From assembly GCF_005405925.1 (NCBI RefSeq), contig NZ_BJHV01000001.1, positions 4,154,001 to 4,218,000 of the forward strand: a stretch of 64,000 nucleotides of DNA. Direction: 5' to 3'. Origin of the DNA: Streptomyces antimycoticus (GTDB lineage: Bacteria > Actinomycetota > Actinomycetes > Streptomycetales > Streptomycetaceae). The position numbers and the translations under genes were made by a program. The notes beneath the pieces are model-generated. The model ran no database searches. It saw only the letters and a program-made list of their open reading frames with translations, and was not told the DNA's origin. The first letter of the stretch is position 1, and each line of letters opens with the position of its first letter. This document shows, one piece after another, positions 30,361 to 39,788 of the stretch.

Positions 30361-31695
30361 ATGCGCAGGAGCACTGGTAGTCACCGCAGCAGAGCCGTGG
30401 TCCTCGCGGCCGTCGCCGCTTTAGGAGCCGGGCTGCTCAGCGGCTGCGCCGATGACGGCGACGACGGATCCACCGGCTCGTCCGGCGGCGGGGACAGCAA
30501 GGGCAAGACGGTCGTGACCGTCGGCACGTACGGCGTCATGGGTTTCAAACAGGCCGGGCTCTATGACGAGTACACAAAGCTGCACCCGGATATCAAGATC
30601 GAAGAGAATGTGATCGACCCGGCCTCGAACTACTACCCGCAGCTGCTCACCCACCTCGGCTCGGGCAGCGGGCTCGCCGATATCCAGGCGGTCGAAGTGG
30701 GCAACATCAATGAGGTGACCACCACCCAGGCCGACAAGTTCGTTGATCTATCGAAGGCGGACGGCGTCAAAAAAGAAAACTTCCTCGACTGGAAGTGGTC
30801 GCAGGCCACCGCCAAGGATGGAAAGACGATCGGCCTCGGCACGGACGTGGGCCCGATGGCGATCTGCTACCGCAAGGACCTCTTCCAGCAGGCCGGGCTC
30901 CCGTCCGACCGTGACGCGGTCTCCGAGCTCTGGGCGGGCGACTGGCAGAAGTACCTCGAAGCCGGCAAGGACTACGCGAAGAAGGCGCCGGGCGGAGCCG
31001 CGTTCCTGGACTCGGCCGGCGGACTGTTCAACGCGGCGGTCTCCGGCGGCTCGGAGGTCTACTACGACAAGAGCGGGAAGCCCATCTACAAGGACAGCCC
31101 TGCCGTCAAGAAGGCGTGGAAGCTGGCGACCGACGCGTCCGCGGCCAAACTCTCCGCAGGGCTCCAGGAGTTCACCAAGCCCTGGCAGCAGGCGCTCGCC
31201 AACGGCAAGTTCGCCACCGCCTCCTGCCCGGCCTGGATGCTCGGCCAGATCAAGGAGTACGCCGGGGACAAGTACAAGGGCAAATGGGACGTCGCCGCCG
31301 CCCCCAAGCCCGCCAACTGGGGCGGCTCCTTCCTCTCCGTGCCGCAGGCGGCGAAGAACAAGGACGAGGCGGTCAAGCTCGCCACCTGGCTGACCGCGCC
31401 CGAGCAGCAGGCCAAGCTCTTCGAGAAGCAGGCGAGCTTCCCCAGCGCCCAGGCCGCGTACGACCTGCCACAGGTGGCCGACGCCAAGCTCCCCTACTTC
31501 AACAACGCGCCCATCGGCAAGATCTTCTCCCAGGCCGCGAAGGACAGTCCGACGCAGGTCCTCGGCCCGAAGGACGCCGTCATCAAGCAGAACTTCACCG
31601 ATGTCGGCCTGCTCCAGGTAGAGCAGCAGGGCAAGTCCGCCAACGAAGGCTGGAAGGCCGCGATCAAGACGAACGACAACGCGCTGGACCAGTGA
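30361..31695 (+). CDS. cebE: CebE, cellobiose/cellotriose ABC-transporter binding lipoprotein
   Basis: Extracytoplasmic solute-binding protein of family 1. 444 residues; the signal peptide ends in the lipobox LLSGC with acylated Cys at residue 29, followed by an Asp/Gly/Ser-rich tether. The mature part has SBP_bac_1 features (VDLSKADGVKKENFLDWKWS, TKPWQQALANGKFATASCPA). GAGGACGG precedes the ATG. It heads cebEFG-bglC, and the preceding divergent region has the CebR box. Confidence 0.93.
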   Translation: MRRSTGSHRSRAVVLAAVAALGAGLLSGCADDGDDGSTGSSGGGDSKGKTVVTVGTYGVMGFKQAGLYDEYTKLHPDIKIEENVIDPASNYYPQLLTHLGSGSGLADIQAVEVGNINEVTTTQADKFVDLSKADGVKKENFLDWKWSQATAKDGKTIGLGTDVGPMAICYRKDLFQQAGLPSDRDAVSELWAGDWQKYLEAGKDYAKKAPGGAAFLDSAGGLFNAAVSGGSEVYYDKSGKPIYKDSPAVKKAWKLATDASAAKLSAGLQEFTKPWQQALANGKFATASCPAWMLGQIKEYAGDKYKGKWDVAAAPKPANWGGSFLSVPQAAKNKDEAVKLATWLTAPEQQAKLFEKQASFPSAQAAYDLPQVADAKLPYFNNAPIGKIFSQAAKDSPTQVLGPKDAVIKQNFTDVGLLQVEQQGKSANEGWKAAIKTNDNALDQ

Positions 31696-31702
31696 CCCGG
31701 AC

Positions 31703-32728
31703 ATGACCGCACCTTCCGGTTTCACCCCTGATACGGCCGCGCCCCCCGCAGGGCAGGGGGGCGCGGCCCCGCGCGCCGCGACCGCGCCGGCGCCCGACCC
31801 GGCCGAGCAGCGGCGTCGCGACCGGCGCAGCCGCCGCTACCGCTGGGATGTGCGATGGAGCCCGTACGCCTTCGTCGCCCCCTTCTTCGTCTTCTTCGCC
31901 GCCTTCGGCCTCTTCCCGCTGCTCTACACGGGGTGGGCCTCGCTGCACCAGGTGGAGCTCACCAACCCCACCCATATGGAGTGGGCGGGGTGGCACAACT
32001 TCTCCAGGCTGTGGGAAGACGAGTTCTTCTGGAAAGCGCTGCGGAACACCTTCACCATCGGGGTGATCTCCACCGTTCCCCAGCTGATGATGGCCCTCGG
32101 GATCGCGCATCTGCTCAACTACCGGCTGCGCGCCTCGATGTTCTTCCGGGTGGCGATCCTCACCCCGTACGCCACGTCCGTCGCTGCCGCCACGCTGGTG
32201 TTCGCGCTGCTCTTCGGGCGTGACTACGGCATGGTCAACTGGTCTCTGGGGCTGGTCGGACTGGACGGCATCGACTGGCAGAACGGCACCTGGACCTCGC
32301 AGATCGCGGTCTCCACGATCGTCATCTGGCGGTGGACCGGTTACAACGCGCTGATCTACCTGGCCGCCATGCAGGCCGTGCCGAACGATCTGTACGAGTC
32401 GGCGGCGCTGGACGGGGCCTCGCGCTGGAAGCAGTTCCTGCATGTCACCGTCCCGTCGCTGCGGCCCACCATCCTCTTCACGGTCGTCGTCTCCACGATC
32501 GGGGCCACCCAGCTCTTCGGTGAGCCGCTGCTGTTCAACACCGCGGGGACGGCCACCGGCGGCGCCGATCACCAGTACCAGACGCTCGGCCTGTACATGT
32601 ACGAGCAGGGCTGGGTGAACCTGCACCTCGGCCGGGCCTCCGCCATCGCCTGGACGATGTTCCTGATCCTGCTGCTGATCGCCGCGGCCAACGCGCTGTT
32701 CGCGCGACGGCTGCGAAAGAGCCAGTGA
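31703..32728 (+). CDS. cebF: CebF, cello-oligosaccharide ABC permease
   Basis: 341 residues. After a disordered N-terminus (about 50 residues, Ala/Pro-rich then RRRDRRSRRYRWD) come six membrane helices, starting PYAFVAPFFVFFAAFGLFPL. The EAA loop that contacts the ATPase is visible as LYESAALDGASRWKQFLHVT. It starts 7 bases after cebE. No ATPase gene accompanies it; in streptomycetes the shared MsiK ATPase, encoded elsewhere, energises Ceb transport (known, not visible here). Confidence 0.92.
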   Translation: MTAPSGFTPDTAAPPAGQGGAAPRAATAPAPDPAEQRRRDRRSRRYRWDVRWSPYAFVAPFFVFFAAFGLFPLLYTGWASLHQVELTNPTHMEWAGWHNFSRLWEDEFFWKALRNTFTIGVISTVPQLMMALGIAHLLNYRLRASMFFRVAILTPYATSVAAATLVFALLFGRDYGMVNWSLGLVGLDGIDWQNGTWTSQIAVSTIVIWRWTGYNALIYLAAMQAVPNDLYESAALDGASRWKQFLHVTVPSLRPTILFTVVVSTIGATQLFGEPLLFNTAGTATGGADHQYQTLGLYMYEQGWVNLHLGRASAIAWTMFLILLLIAAANALFARRLRKSQ

Positions 32729-32745
32729 GGGAGACGAGGAGAACC

Positions 32746-33660
32746 ATGAGCGCCACTGTCTCTTCCCGGCAGACACTCGATCCAGCAGCTCCCGCGCACA
32801 GCACCCCGCGGGGCGGAAAGGGCCGCAACCGGGCGGGCAGGCAACTGCACGGCGGCAAGATCACCTACGCCGTGCTGATCCTGTTCACCATCGGCTCGCT
32901 CTTCCCGCTGGTGTGGACCGCCATCGCCGCCTCCCGCACCAACACCCGGCTGGCCCAGACGCCCCCGCCCCTGTGGTTCGGCGGCAACCTCTTCAACAAC
33001 CTGGACAAGGCGTGGAACGGCGCCAACATGGGCACCGCGCTGCTCAACACGACGGTAGTGGCGGGCACGGTCGCGGCGTCGACCGTGCTGTTCTCGACCA
33101 TCGCGGGCTTCGCCTTCGCCAAGCTGCGCTTCCGCTTCAAGAACATCCTGCTGATGCTCACCATCGGCACGATGATGGTGCCGCCCCAGCTCAGCGTGGT
33201 GCCGCTGTACATGATGGTGGCCAAGCTGGAGTGGACCGACCAGCTCCAGGCGGTCATCGTGCCGACCCTCGTCAGCGCCTTCGGGGTCTTCTTCATGCGG
33301 CAGTACCTCACCCAGGCGCTGCCGACCGAGCTGATCGAGGCGGCGCGGATGGACGGCGCGAGCAGCTTGCGGATCATCTGGCATGTCGTCTTCCCGGCGG
33401 CGCGTCCGGCGATGGCGGTGCTGGGAATGCTCACCTTCGTCCAATCGTGGAACGACTTCTTCTGGCCGTTCATCGCGCTCACGCAGAACGGCAACCCGAC
33501 CATGCAGGTGGCATTGACGGGTCTGAGCCGGGGGTACACCCCGGATCAATCACTGATCATGGCGGGGGCGCTGCTGGGCACCCTGCCGCTGCTGATCGCC
33601 TTCGTCCTCTTCGGCAAGCAGATTGTGGGGGGCATCATGCAGGGCGCGGTCAAGGGCTGA
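32746..33660 (+). CDS. cebG: CebG, cello-oligosaccharide ABC permease
   Basis: 304 residues, partner of CebF. The first membrane helix begins ITYAVLILFTIGSLFPLVWT; the EAA loop is LIEAARMDGASSLRIIWHVV, and the C-terminal helix is LGTLPLLIAFVLFGKQIVGG. ATG 32746 has GACGAGGAG upstream; an earlier in-frame GTG (32725) overlaps the cebF stop but lacks its own ribosome site. It is followed after 72 bases by bglC. Confidence 0.92.
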   Translation: MSATVSSRQTLDPAAPAHSTPRGGKGRNRAGRQLHGGKITYAVLILFTIGSLFPLVWTAIAASRTNTRLAQTPPPLWFGGNLFNNLDKAWNGANMGTALLNTTVVAGTVAASTVLFSTIAGFAFAKLRFRFKNILLMLTIGTMMVPPQLSVVPLYMMVAKLEWTDQLQAVIVPTLVSAFGVFFMRQYLTQALPTELIEAARMDGASSLRIIWHVVFPAARPAMAVLGMLTFVQSWNDFFWPFIALTQNGNPTMQVALTGLSRGYTPDQSLIMAGALLGTLPLLIAFVLFGKQIVGGIMQGAVKG

Positions 33661-33719
33661 GCGGCCCGCCACCACCACTCGGTCCTCCCTCCCCGTTTCC
33701 CCCTCCCCACGACCTCGAA

Positions 33720-33733
33720 TGGGAGCGCTTCCA
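33720..33733. promoter_or_regulatory. CebR box overlapping bglC ribosome site and start codon
   Basis: TGGGAGCGCTTCCA (13 of 14 to the consensus) ends on the A of the bglC ATG. Its GGGAGCG is also the only good ribosome-binding sequence. A repressor bound here could stop elongation from cebG and a bglC-specific transcript alike. Confidence 0.8.
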
Positions 33734-35139
33734 TGACCCTTACCTTCCCGCCCGGATTCCTGTGGGGCGCTGCCTCGGCCGCCTATCAGGTCGAGGGCGC
33801 CGCCCAGGAGGACGGCCGCACCCCGTCCATCTGGGACACCTTCAGCCACACCCCCGGCAGGGTGCTCGCCGGTGACACCGGTGATGTTGCGATCGACCAC
33901 TACCACCGCTTCCGCGAGGACGTCCGGCTGATGGCGGAGCTGAACCTCGCGGCGTACCGCTTCTCGGTCTCCTGGTCACGGGTGCAGCCCACCGGCCGGG
34001 GACCGGCCGTCCAGCGCGGGCTCGACTTCTACCGCTCGCTGGTGGACGAGCTGCTGGGCGCGGGCATCCAGCCGGTGCTCACCCTCTACCACTGGGACCT
34101 CCCCCAGGAGCTCGAGAACGCGGGAGGATGGCCGGAGCGCGAGACCGCCGAGCGGTTCGCCGAGTACGCGGGCATCGTGGCGGGGGCGCTGGGCGACCGC
34201 GTCGAGTTCTGGACCACCCTCAACGAGCCGTGGTGCAGCGCCTTCCTGGGCTATGGCTCGGGGGTGCACGCCCCGGGCCGCACCGAGCGGCTGGCCCCGC
34301 TGCGCGCCGCCCACCATCTGAACCTCGCCCATGGCCTCGGCGCCCAGGCGCTGCGCGCCGCGCTCCCCGCCCGCGCCCAGATCGCCATCAGCCTCAACCC
34401 GGCCGTGGTCCGGCCGCTCAGCGACAAGCCCGAGGACCTGGATGCTCAGCGGCGTATCGACGCGCTGGCCAATCGCGTCTTCACCGGGCCGCTGCTGCGC
34501 GGTGCGTACCCCGCTGACCTGATCAAGGACACCGCCTCGATCACCGACTGGTCGTTCGTCCGGGACGGCGATCTGGCTGTCATCAAGCACCCCCTCGACG
34601 CGCTGGGCATCAACTACTACACACCGTCATTGGTAGCAGCCGGCACCGACAACGAGGGCTCGCCCGCCCGCCACGACGGCCACGGCGCCAGCGCCCACTC
34701 CCCCTGGCCGGGCTCGGAGCAGGTGGCCTTCCACCAGACGCCGGGCGAGCGCACCGAGATGGGCTGGACGATCGACCCGACCGGACTGCACGACCTGCTG
34801 ATGCGCTACACCCGCGAGGCGCCGGGCGTACCGCTGTACATCACCGAGAACGGCGCCGCGTTCGACGACAAGCCGGACGCGGAGGGCGCGGTCCACGACC
34901 CGCGGCGGATCGACTACCTCCGGGACCATCTGGCCGTCGCCCACCAGGCCATCGCGGACGGCGCCGACCTGCGCGGCTACTTCCTGTGGTCGCTGATGGA
35001 CAACTTCGAATGGGCGTACGGCTACAGCAAGCGCTTCGGCGCGGTCTACGTCGACTATCAGACGCAGGCCCGGGTGCCGAAGTCCAGCGCCCACTGGTAT
35101 GCCCAGGTGGCCCGCACCGGAGAGCTTCCGGCGGCGTAA
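33733..35139 (+). CDS. bglC: BglC, cytoplasmic GH1 beta-glucosidase
   Basis: Hydrolyses imported cello-oligosaccharides to glucose, thereby also clearing the CebR inducer. 468 residues, no signal peptide. [20 protein letters not shown] is the GH1 N-terminal signature, [11 protein letters not shown] has the acid/base Glu and [12 protein letters not shown] the nucleophile; [18 protein letters not shown] is the aglycone/glycone loop. The order cebEFG-bglC is the conserved streptomycete arrangement. A 17-bp perfect hairpin follows. Confidence 0.95.
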   Translation: MTLTFPPGFLWGAASAAYQVEGAAQEDGRTPSIWDTFSHTPGRVLAGDTGDVAIDHYHRFREDVRLMAELNLAAYRFSVSWSRVQPTGRGPAVQRGLDFYRSLVDELLGAGIQPVLTLYHWDLPQELENAGGWPERETAERFAEYAGIVAGALGDRVEFWTTLNEPWCSAFLGYGSGVHAPGRTERLAPLRAAHHLNLAHGLGAQALRAALPARAQIAISLNPAVVRPLSDKPEDLDAQRRIDALANRVFTGPLLRGAYPADLIKDTASITDWSFVRDGDLAVIKHPLDALGINYYTPSLVAAGTDNEGSPARHDGHGASAHSPWPGSEQVAFHQTPGERTEMGWTIDPTGLHDLLMRYTREAPGVPLYITENGAAFDDKPDAEGAVHDPRRIDYLRDHLAVAHQAIADGADLRGYFLWSLMDNFEWAYGYSKRFGAVYVDYQTQARVPKSSAHWYAQVARTGELPAA

Positions 35140-35148
35140 GGACCTGCG

Positions 35149-35187
35149 TCCGCGGCGCCGCCCGCTGGGGGCGGGCGGCGCCGCGGA
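35149..35187 (+). terminator. terminator of cebEFG-bglC
   Basis: A perfect 17-bp stem, TCCGCGGCGCCGCCCGC (35149-35165) with its complement at 35171-35187, loop TGGGG; 10 bases after the bglC stop. Confidence 0.88.
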
Positions 35188-35316
35188 GGGCGGTCGAGGC
35201 GGCGTACGGGGGCGCAACCGGGCCGGTGCGTTCTTCCTTCAAAGGGGTTACACCCTGATCCACCCGGCCGAAGAGCGCCGTCATCCCTTGAGAATGCCTG
35301 GTAAACCCATTGAGAC

Positions 35317-36999
35317 ATGAGAGCATTTCCGGAGCGCCGCCAGAGGTTCCGCGATGAGGGATCCGGCCGGCGCGCGCCCGCCGGAAAAGGCGAGGCCCTC
35401 GCCGACTGGTTCGACGGTCGGGTGGGCCTCTTCAAGATGGCCAAGCCCAATCTGCGCAAGATCTTCCCCGACCACTGGTCCTTCCTGATCGGCGAGATCG
35501 CCCTCTACACCTTCGTCATCATCATTCTGACCGGCGTCTATCTGACCCTGTTCTTCAAACCGGCGATGAACGAGGTGGTCTACGACGGCCGGTGGACGCC
35601 GCTCAACGGCATCCGCATGTCGCAGGCGTACGAGTCCACCCTGCACATCAGCTTCGATGTGCGCGGTGGACTGCTGATGCGACAGGTCCACCACTGGGCG
35701 GCGATCATCTTCATCGCCAGCATGCTCGCCCATATGATGCGGACGTTCTACAACGGCGTCTTCCGCAAACCGCGCGAGATCAACTGGCTCTCCGGCGCCG
35801 GTCTGCTGATTCTCGGGATGTTCGACGGCTTCATGGGCTATTCACTGCCCGACGATCTGCTGTCCGGAACCGGTCTGCGCTTCATGGAGGGCGCGATCCT
35901 GTCGATCCCGATCGTCGGCACCTATCTGTCGTTCTTCTTCTTCGACGGCCAATTCCCGGGGACCGCGATCGTGCCACGGCTGTTCACCGTGCATGTACTG
36001 CTGATTCCGGGCATCATGCTCGGGCTGCTGGCGCTCCATATGATCCTGCTCGTCTACCACAAGCACACGCATCTCCCGGGGCCCGGAAAGAAGAACATGA
36101 ATATCGTGGGGCCGCCTTTCTGGCCGGTCTATGTGGCCAAGTCCGGCGGTTTCTTCTTCCTGGTCTTCGCCGTCACCACGCTGATGTCGGCCATCGCCCA
36201 GATCAACCCGGTGTGGGCCTATGGCCCCTATCGGCCCGACCAGGTGTCCACCGACGCCCAGCCCGACTGGTACATGGGCTATTCCGAGGGGCTGATCCGG
36301 CTGATGCCGGGCTGGGAGATCAATCTCTGGGGCCACACCCTGGTGCTCGGCGTACTGATCCCCTTCCTGGTCTTCCCCACGGTGCTGCTGGTGATCTGGC
36401 TCTATCCCTTCCTGGAGGCATGGATCACCGGGGACAGACGCGAGCACCATCTGAACCAGCGCCCGCGCAACGCCCCCACCCGCACCGCCTTCGGCAACGC
36501 CTGGGTCGCCCTCTACGGGGTCCTGCTGCTGGGTGGCGGCAACGACCTCATCGCCACCCACTTCGATCTGTCGATCAACGCGATCACCTGGGCCTGCCGG
36601 GTCGGCTTCTTCGTGGTGCCCGTCGTGGTCTTCATCATCTCCAAACGGATCTGTCTCGGCCTCCAGCACAAGGACCGGGAGCTGCTGCTGCACGGCCGCG
36701 AGACCGGCATCATCGAGCGGCTGCCGCACGGCGAGTTCGTCGAAGTGCACGAGCCGCTGTCGCCGGCGGAGAAGTACACGATGACCGCGTACGAACAGTA
36801 CGAGCCGCTGGAGCTGCCGCCGACAGTCGACGAGGCCGGAGTCGCCCGCAAGCTCTCCGTCATGGAGAGGCTGCGCGTCTCGCTGTCCCGGAGCTACTTC
36901 GGTATCAACGGCCAGATCGCCAAGCCCACGAGGGAGCAGGTGGCGGAGCACGAGGAGCATGAGGAGGCGGAGCGGGCCGAGGAGCCCCAGCGCCCCTAG
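35317..36999 (+). CDS. cytochrome bc1 complex cytochrome b subunit, orphan QcrB paralogue
   Basis: 560-residue integral membrane protein. Heme ligands are seen in HHWAAIIFIASMLAHMMRTF and HVLLIPGIMLGLLALHMILL; the actinobacterial C-terminal extension is present (ITWACRVGFFVVPVVVFIIS, then a soluble tail rich in Glu). The N-terminus (KPNLRKIFPDHWSFLIGEIA) matches QcrB. The usual partners qcrC (cytochrome c) and qcrA (Rieske) are not adjacent: upstream is bglC, downstream a convergent GH18 gene. So this is a stand-alone second copy beside the main qcrCAB operon expected elsewhere. ATG at 35317 has only a weak ribosome site (GAGAC). Confidence 0.92.
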   Translation: MRAFPERRQRFRDEGSGRRAPAGKGEALADWFDGRVGLFKMAKPNLRKIFPDHWSFLIGEIALYTFVIIILTGVYLTLFFKPAMNEVVYDGRWTPLNGIRMSQAYESTLHISFDVRGGLLMRQVHHWAAIIFIASMLAHMMRTFYNGVFRKPREINWLSGAGLLILGMFDGFMGYSLPDDLLSGTGLRFMEGAILSIPIVGTYLSFFFFDGQFPGTAIVPRLFTVHVLLIPGIMLGLLALHMILLVYHKHTHLPGPGKKNMNIVGPPFWPVYVAKSGGFFFLVFAVTTLMSAIAQINPVWAYGPYRPDQVSTDAQPDWYMGYSEGLIRLMPGWEINLWGHTLVLGVLIPFLVFPTVLLVIWLYPFLEAWITGDRREHHLNQRPRNAPTRTAFGNAWVALYGVLLLGGGNDLIATHFDLSINAITWACRVGFFVVPVVVFIISKRICLGLQHKDRELLLHGRETGIIERLPHGEFVEVHEPLSPAEKYTMTAYEQYEPLELPPTVDEAGVARKLSVMERLRVSLSRSYFGINGQIAKPTREQVAEHEEHEEAERAEEPQRP

Positions 37000-37010
37000 G
37001 GCGACGGAAA

Positions 37011-37053
37011 CGGCGGGGCGCGGCGGGTGGGGGATTCCGTCCGCGCCCCGCCG
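37011..37053 (+). terminator. hairpin downstream of qcrB paralogue
   Basis: CGGCGGGGCGCGG (37011-37023) pairs perfectly with CCGCGCCCCGCCG (37041-37053). It lies between convergent genes. Confidence 0.75.
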
Positions 37054-37191
37054 TGTGGGGGTGCCGTGGGGGTGGTGATGGTGGGGCTCAGGGGGCTGAC
37101 AGGCCCCGCGGCTCATGTGGCTGTCAGGCCCCGCGTCCTATGCGGCTGACGGGCGGTGTGGGGCCCGCCGGTGTCAGCCGACGTCAGCCGT

Positions 37192-38247
37192 TCAGCCGTT
37201 GTAGGCGCCGAACGCCTTGGTGAAGGCGAGCTCCTCCTGGTCGATCGAGCTGCAGGTCGGCGACGCGGTGTCCTGCGGGCTGGGGCACTGCTTGTCGCGG
37301 GTCGCGGACCACATCGACAGCCAGGCCAGCCCCTTGGACTTGGCGAACTCCACCACCTGGGAGGCGTCGTCGACCTTGAATATCTCGTTCTTGACGTCAT
37401 TGACGCCGATCATCGGAGTGACCGCGACGGCCTTCCACGCCTCGTCGTCGCTCAGCTCGAGGGCGCTCTTGATCTGGCCCTGGGTCGCCGTGGCGGCGTC
37501 GATGGCGTACTGGCCCATGTCGTCGTCGAAGGAGGCTCCGTAGTCCATCGCCATGATGTTGACGGCGGAGACCTTCACCCCGTTCTTCTTGGCGTCGGCG
37601 ACGAGGTCGACACCGTCCTGGGTGAGGCCGGTCGGGAGCACCGGAAGGGTGAAGGAGACGTCCAGGTCGGGGTTGTTCTGCTGCAGCTTGGCGATGGCCT
37701 GGGCGCGGCGGGTGTTGGCCTCCTTGTTCGGAAGCGCGCTGCCCTCGATGTCGAAGTCGACCTTGGTGAGCTTGAGGGTGTCCACGACCTTGCCGTAGGC
37801 CGCGGCGAGCTCGTCCACCGACGTGCAGGCCAGGCCCAGTTCGGAGCCGGAGGCGCCGCCGAAGGAGACCCGGACGTCGCCGCCGGCCGCCCGCAGCTTC
37901 TCGGTCTGGTTGGCCACCTCGTTGTCGCCGACCTCGGTGACGCCGCCCCACTTGGGGGTACAGCCGCCACCGGAGGTGATGAAGGCGAGGTTGAACTGCT
38001 TGACGCCGGTCTTCTCGGCGGTGCCCACCATGTCGTAGGCGGGGTAGAGCGAGGTGTCGATGTACGGGGCGAAGCCGCCGCTCGCCGCCGCTGCGGCCTT
38101 CTCGGACGCGGCGGGCTTCTCGGAGACGGTGCCGGCGTTCGCCGCCCCGCTGAGCGCGAACGCCGTGCCGCCGGCCACGACGGCGGCGGCGGTCGCGCCG
38201 ATCACCTTGGTGGTCCGGCTCGCCTTGCGACGGTGCGTGCTGCTCAT
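37192..38247 (-). CDS. secreted GH18 chitinase-like protein
   Basis: 351 residues. Signal peptide MSSTHRRKASRTTKVIGATA then a hydrophobic core ending SGAANAG. The GH18 barrel is indicated by FAPYIDTSLYPAYDM, VRVSFGGASGSELGLA (SxGG motif) and KLTKVDFDIEGSALPN, where DFDIEG supplies the catalytic Asp/Glu. WLSMWSATRDKQC near the C-terminus is the last barrel strand with its Trp. The sequence resembles the chitinase class with a minimal catalytic domain and no CBM. Start 38247 has AGGGA just upstream. It probably acts on chitin or chito-oligomers; activity not proven. Confidence 0.85.
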   Translation of the reverse strand: MSSTHRRKASRTTKVIGATAAAVVAGGTAFALSGAANAGTVSEKPAASEKAAAAASGGFAPYIDTSLYPAYDMVGTAEKTGVKQFNLAFITSGGGCTPKWGGVTEVGDNEVANQTEKLRAAGGDVRVSFGGASGSELGLACTSVDELAAAYGKVVDTLKLTKVDFDIEGSALPNKEANTRRAQAIAKLQQNNPDLDVSFTLPVLPTGLTQDGVDLVADAKKNGVKVSAVNIMAMDYGASFDDDMGQYAIDAATATQGQIKSALELSDDEAWKAVAVTPMIGVNDVKNEIFKVDDASQVVEFAKSKGLAWLSMWSATRDKQCPSPQDTASPTCSSIDQEELAFTKAFGAYNG

Positions 38248-38385
38248 CAGGTCCCTGCCTTCGCTGTGCGGATGTGGGGGGAGATGGTGCGGGCGCCACG
38301 CTAGCGAGGGGAAGTCGGACAAACGGCAGGATCCGTGCACCGGCCATGGATCTTATGGCTGCCTTAAGGAACCCATGGGCGGCGA

Positions 38386-39788
38386 TTAATGCTCCGCGGG
38401 CTCCTTGGGGCGGGTGCGGCCCCGGCTCTTCCGCTTACGGCCGCGCCGCCGCTGCCCCGGGTCGGCGGAGCCGGCGCCGTTCAGCGAGAGCCACACCCGT
38501 ACCTCGGTGCCGCCCAGCATCGACCGCCCGATCCGCAGATCGCCGCCCGTGGACTCCGCGACCCGGCGCACGATGTCCAGGCCGAGGCCGGTCGAGCCGG
38601 GGCCGCCGTCGCCGTGGCCGCGGCGGAGCGCCGCGTCCGGGTCCGCGATGCCGGGGCCCGCGTCGGAGACCAGGATGATCACTGAATTGCTGGCGTCCCC
38701 ACCATCGTGGACGTCGACCGCGAGCGCCGTGCCCTCGGGCGTGTGCCGGAAGACATTGCCGAGCAGGGCGTCCAGCGCGGCGCCGAGTTCGGGGCGGGCG
38801 ACCGGCACCCGTACGGTCCGGTCGACCCCGGCCAGCCGCACCGTACGGTTCTCGTCCTCGGCGAGCGCGGACCAGAACTCCATCCGGTCCCGGATCACCT
38901 CGGAGGCGTCACAGCCTGACGGGGCGTGCGTCTTCTGCTGGCGCGCGGTGCGGATGATCTGGTCGACCTCGCGCTCCAACTGGGCGACGGCGGCGCGGGT
39001 CTGGTCGGCCGCCGGTCCCTCGCCCAGCGAGGCGGCGTTGAGGCGCAGCACGGTGAGCGGCGTACGGAGCCGGTGGGAGAGGTCGGCGGCCAGCTCGCGC
39101 TCACCGGCCAGGAGCTGCACCACCTGGTCGGCCATGGAGTTGAACGCGGCGGCGGCCGCCCGGAGTTCGGCCGGGCCGTCCTCCGGCACGCGCACCCCGA
39201 GTTCGCCATGGCCCAGGTCGTGGGCGGCGTCGGCGAGCCGTCCGGCCGGACGCACCAGCCGGGTGCCGAGCCGGTCGGCGGTGGCGACCGCGCCGACGAT
39301 CAGCGCGAGGCCGACGCCCGCCAGCACCAGCCAGGACGTGGTCACCCCGCTGGTGACCACCCCACGCGGGACGAAGACCTCCACGACCGCGACCTGACCG
39401 CTGCTCAGCGCGGTCGGCTGGAGCAGCGCGTAGCCCCGGGGGCGGCGGACACCGAGGCTCGGCCGAGCCGCCGCGCGGTGGCCAGCTCGCCCTTGGCCGC
39501 ACGGCTCTTTCCGAGGTCGTAGCCGCTCCCCGGCTCGCCCGGCTCATCGGGGACATGCACCGCCATCCGGCCGTCCCCGCCCGCCTGGGTGCTGGCGACC
39601 GCGCGCTGCAGCCGCGCCCGCTCGGTGGTGATGGCGAGCGCCGGGCCGATGGTGGCGGCCTGCCGCTCGGCGTCGGCGAACGCCCGGTCCCGGGCCAGCT
39701 CCTTGACGACGAGGCCCAGCGGTACGGCGAAGGCGACCACCACCATCGCGGTGACCGCCAGGCAGACCTTGACCAGGGCCCATCTCAC
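38386..39788 (-). CDS. two-component sensor histidine kinase, apparent 1-nt frameshift
   Basis: OmpR-class kinase. The N-terminal part (start GTG 39788) has a signal/transmembrane helix (VCLAVTAMVVVAFAVPLGLV) and an extracytoplasmic sensor; the C-terminal part in another frame has TM2 (SWLVLAGVGLALIVGAVATA), HAMP, the H-box LSHRLRTPLT, N-box LLGNVFRHTPEG and G-boxes DAGPGI and GSTGLGL. Adding one base in the C4/G5 run at 39434-39442 joins them as SAAPGGYALLQPT, giving 467 residues. The GTGA overlap with the response regulator shows the pair is co-translated. Likely sequencing error. Confidence 0.87.
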
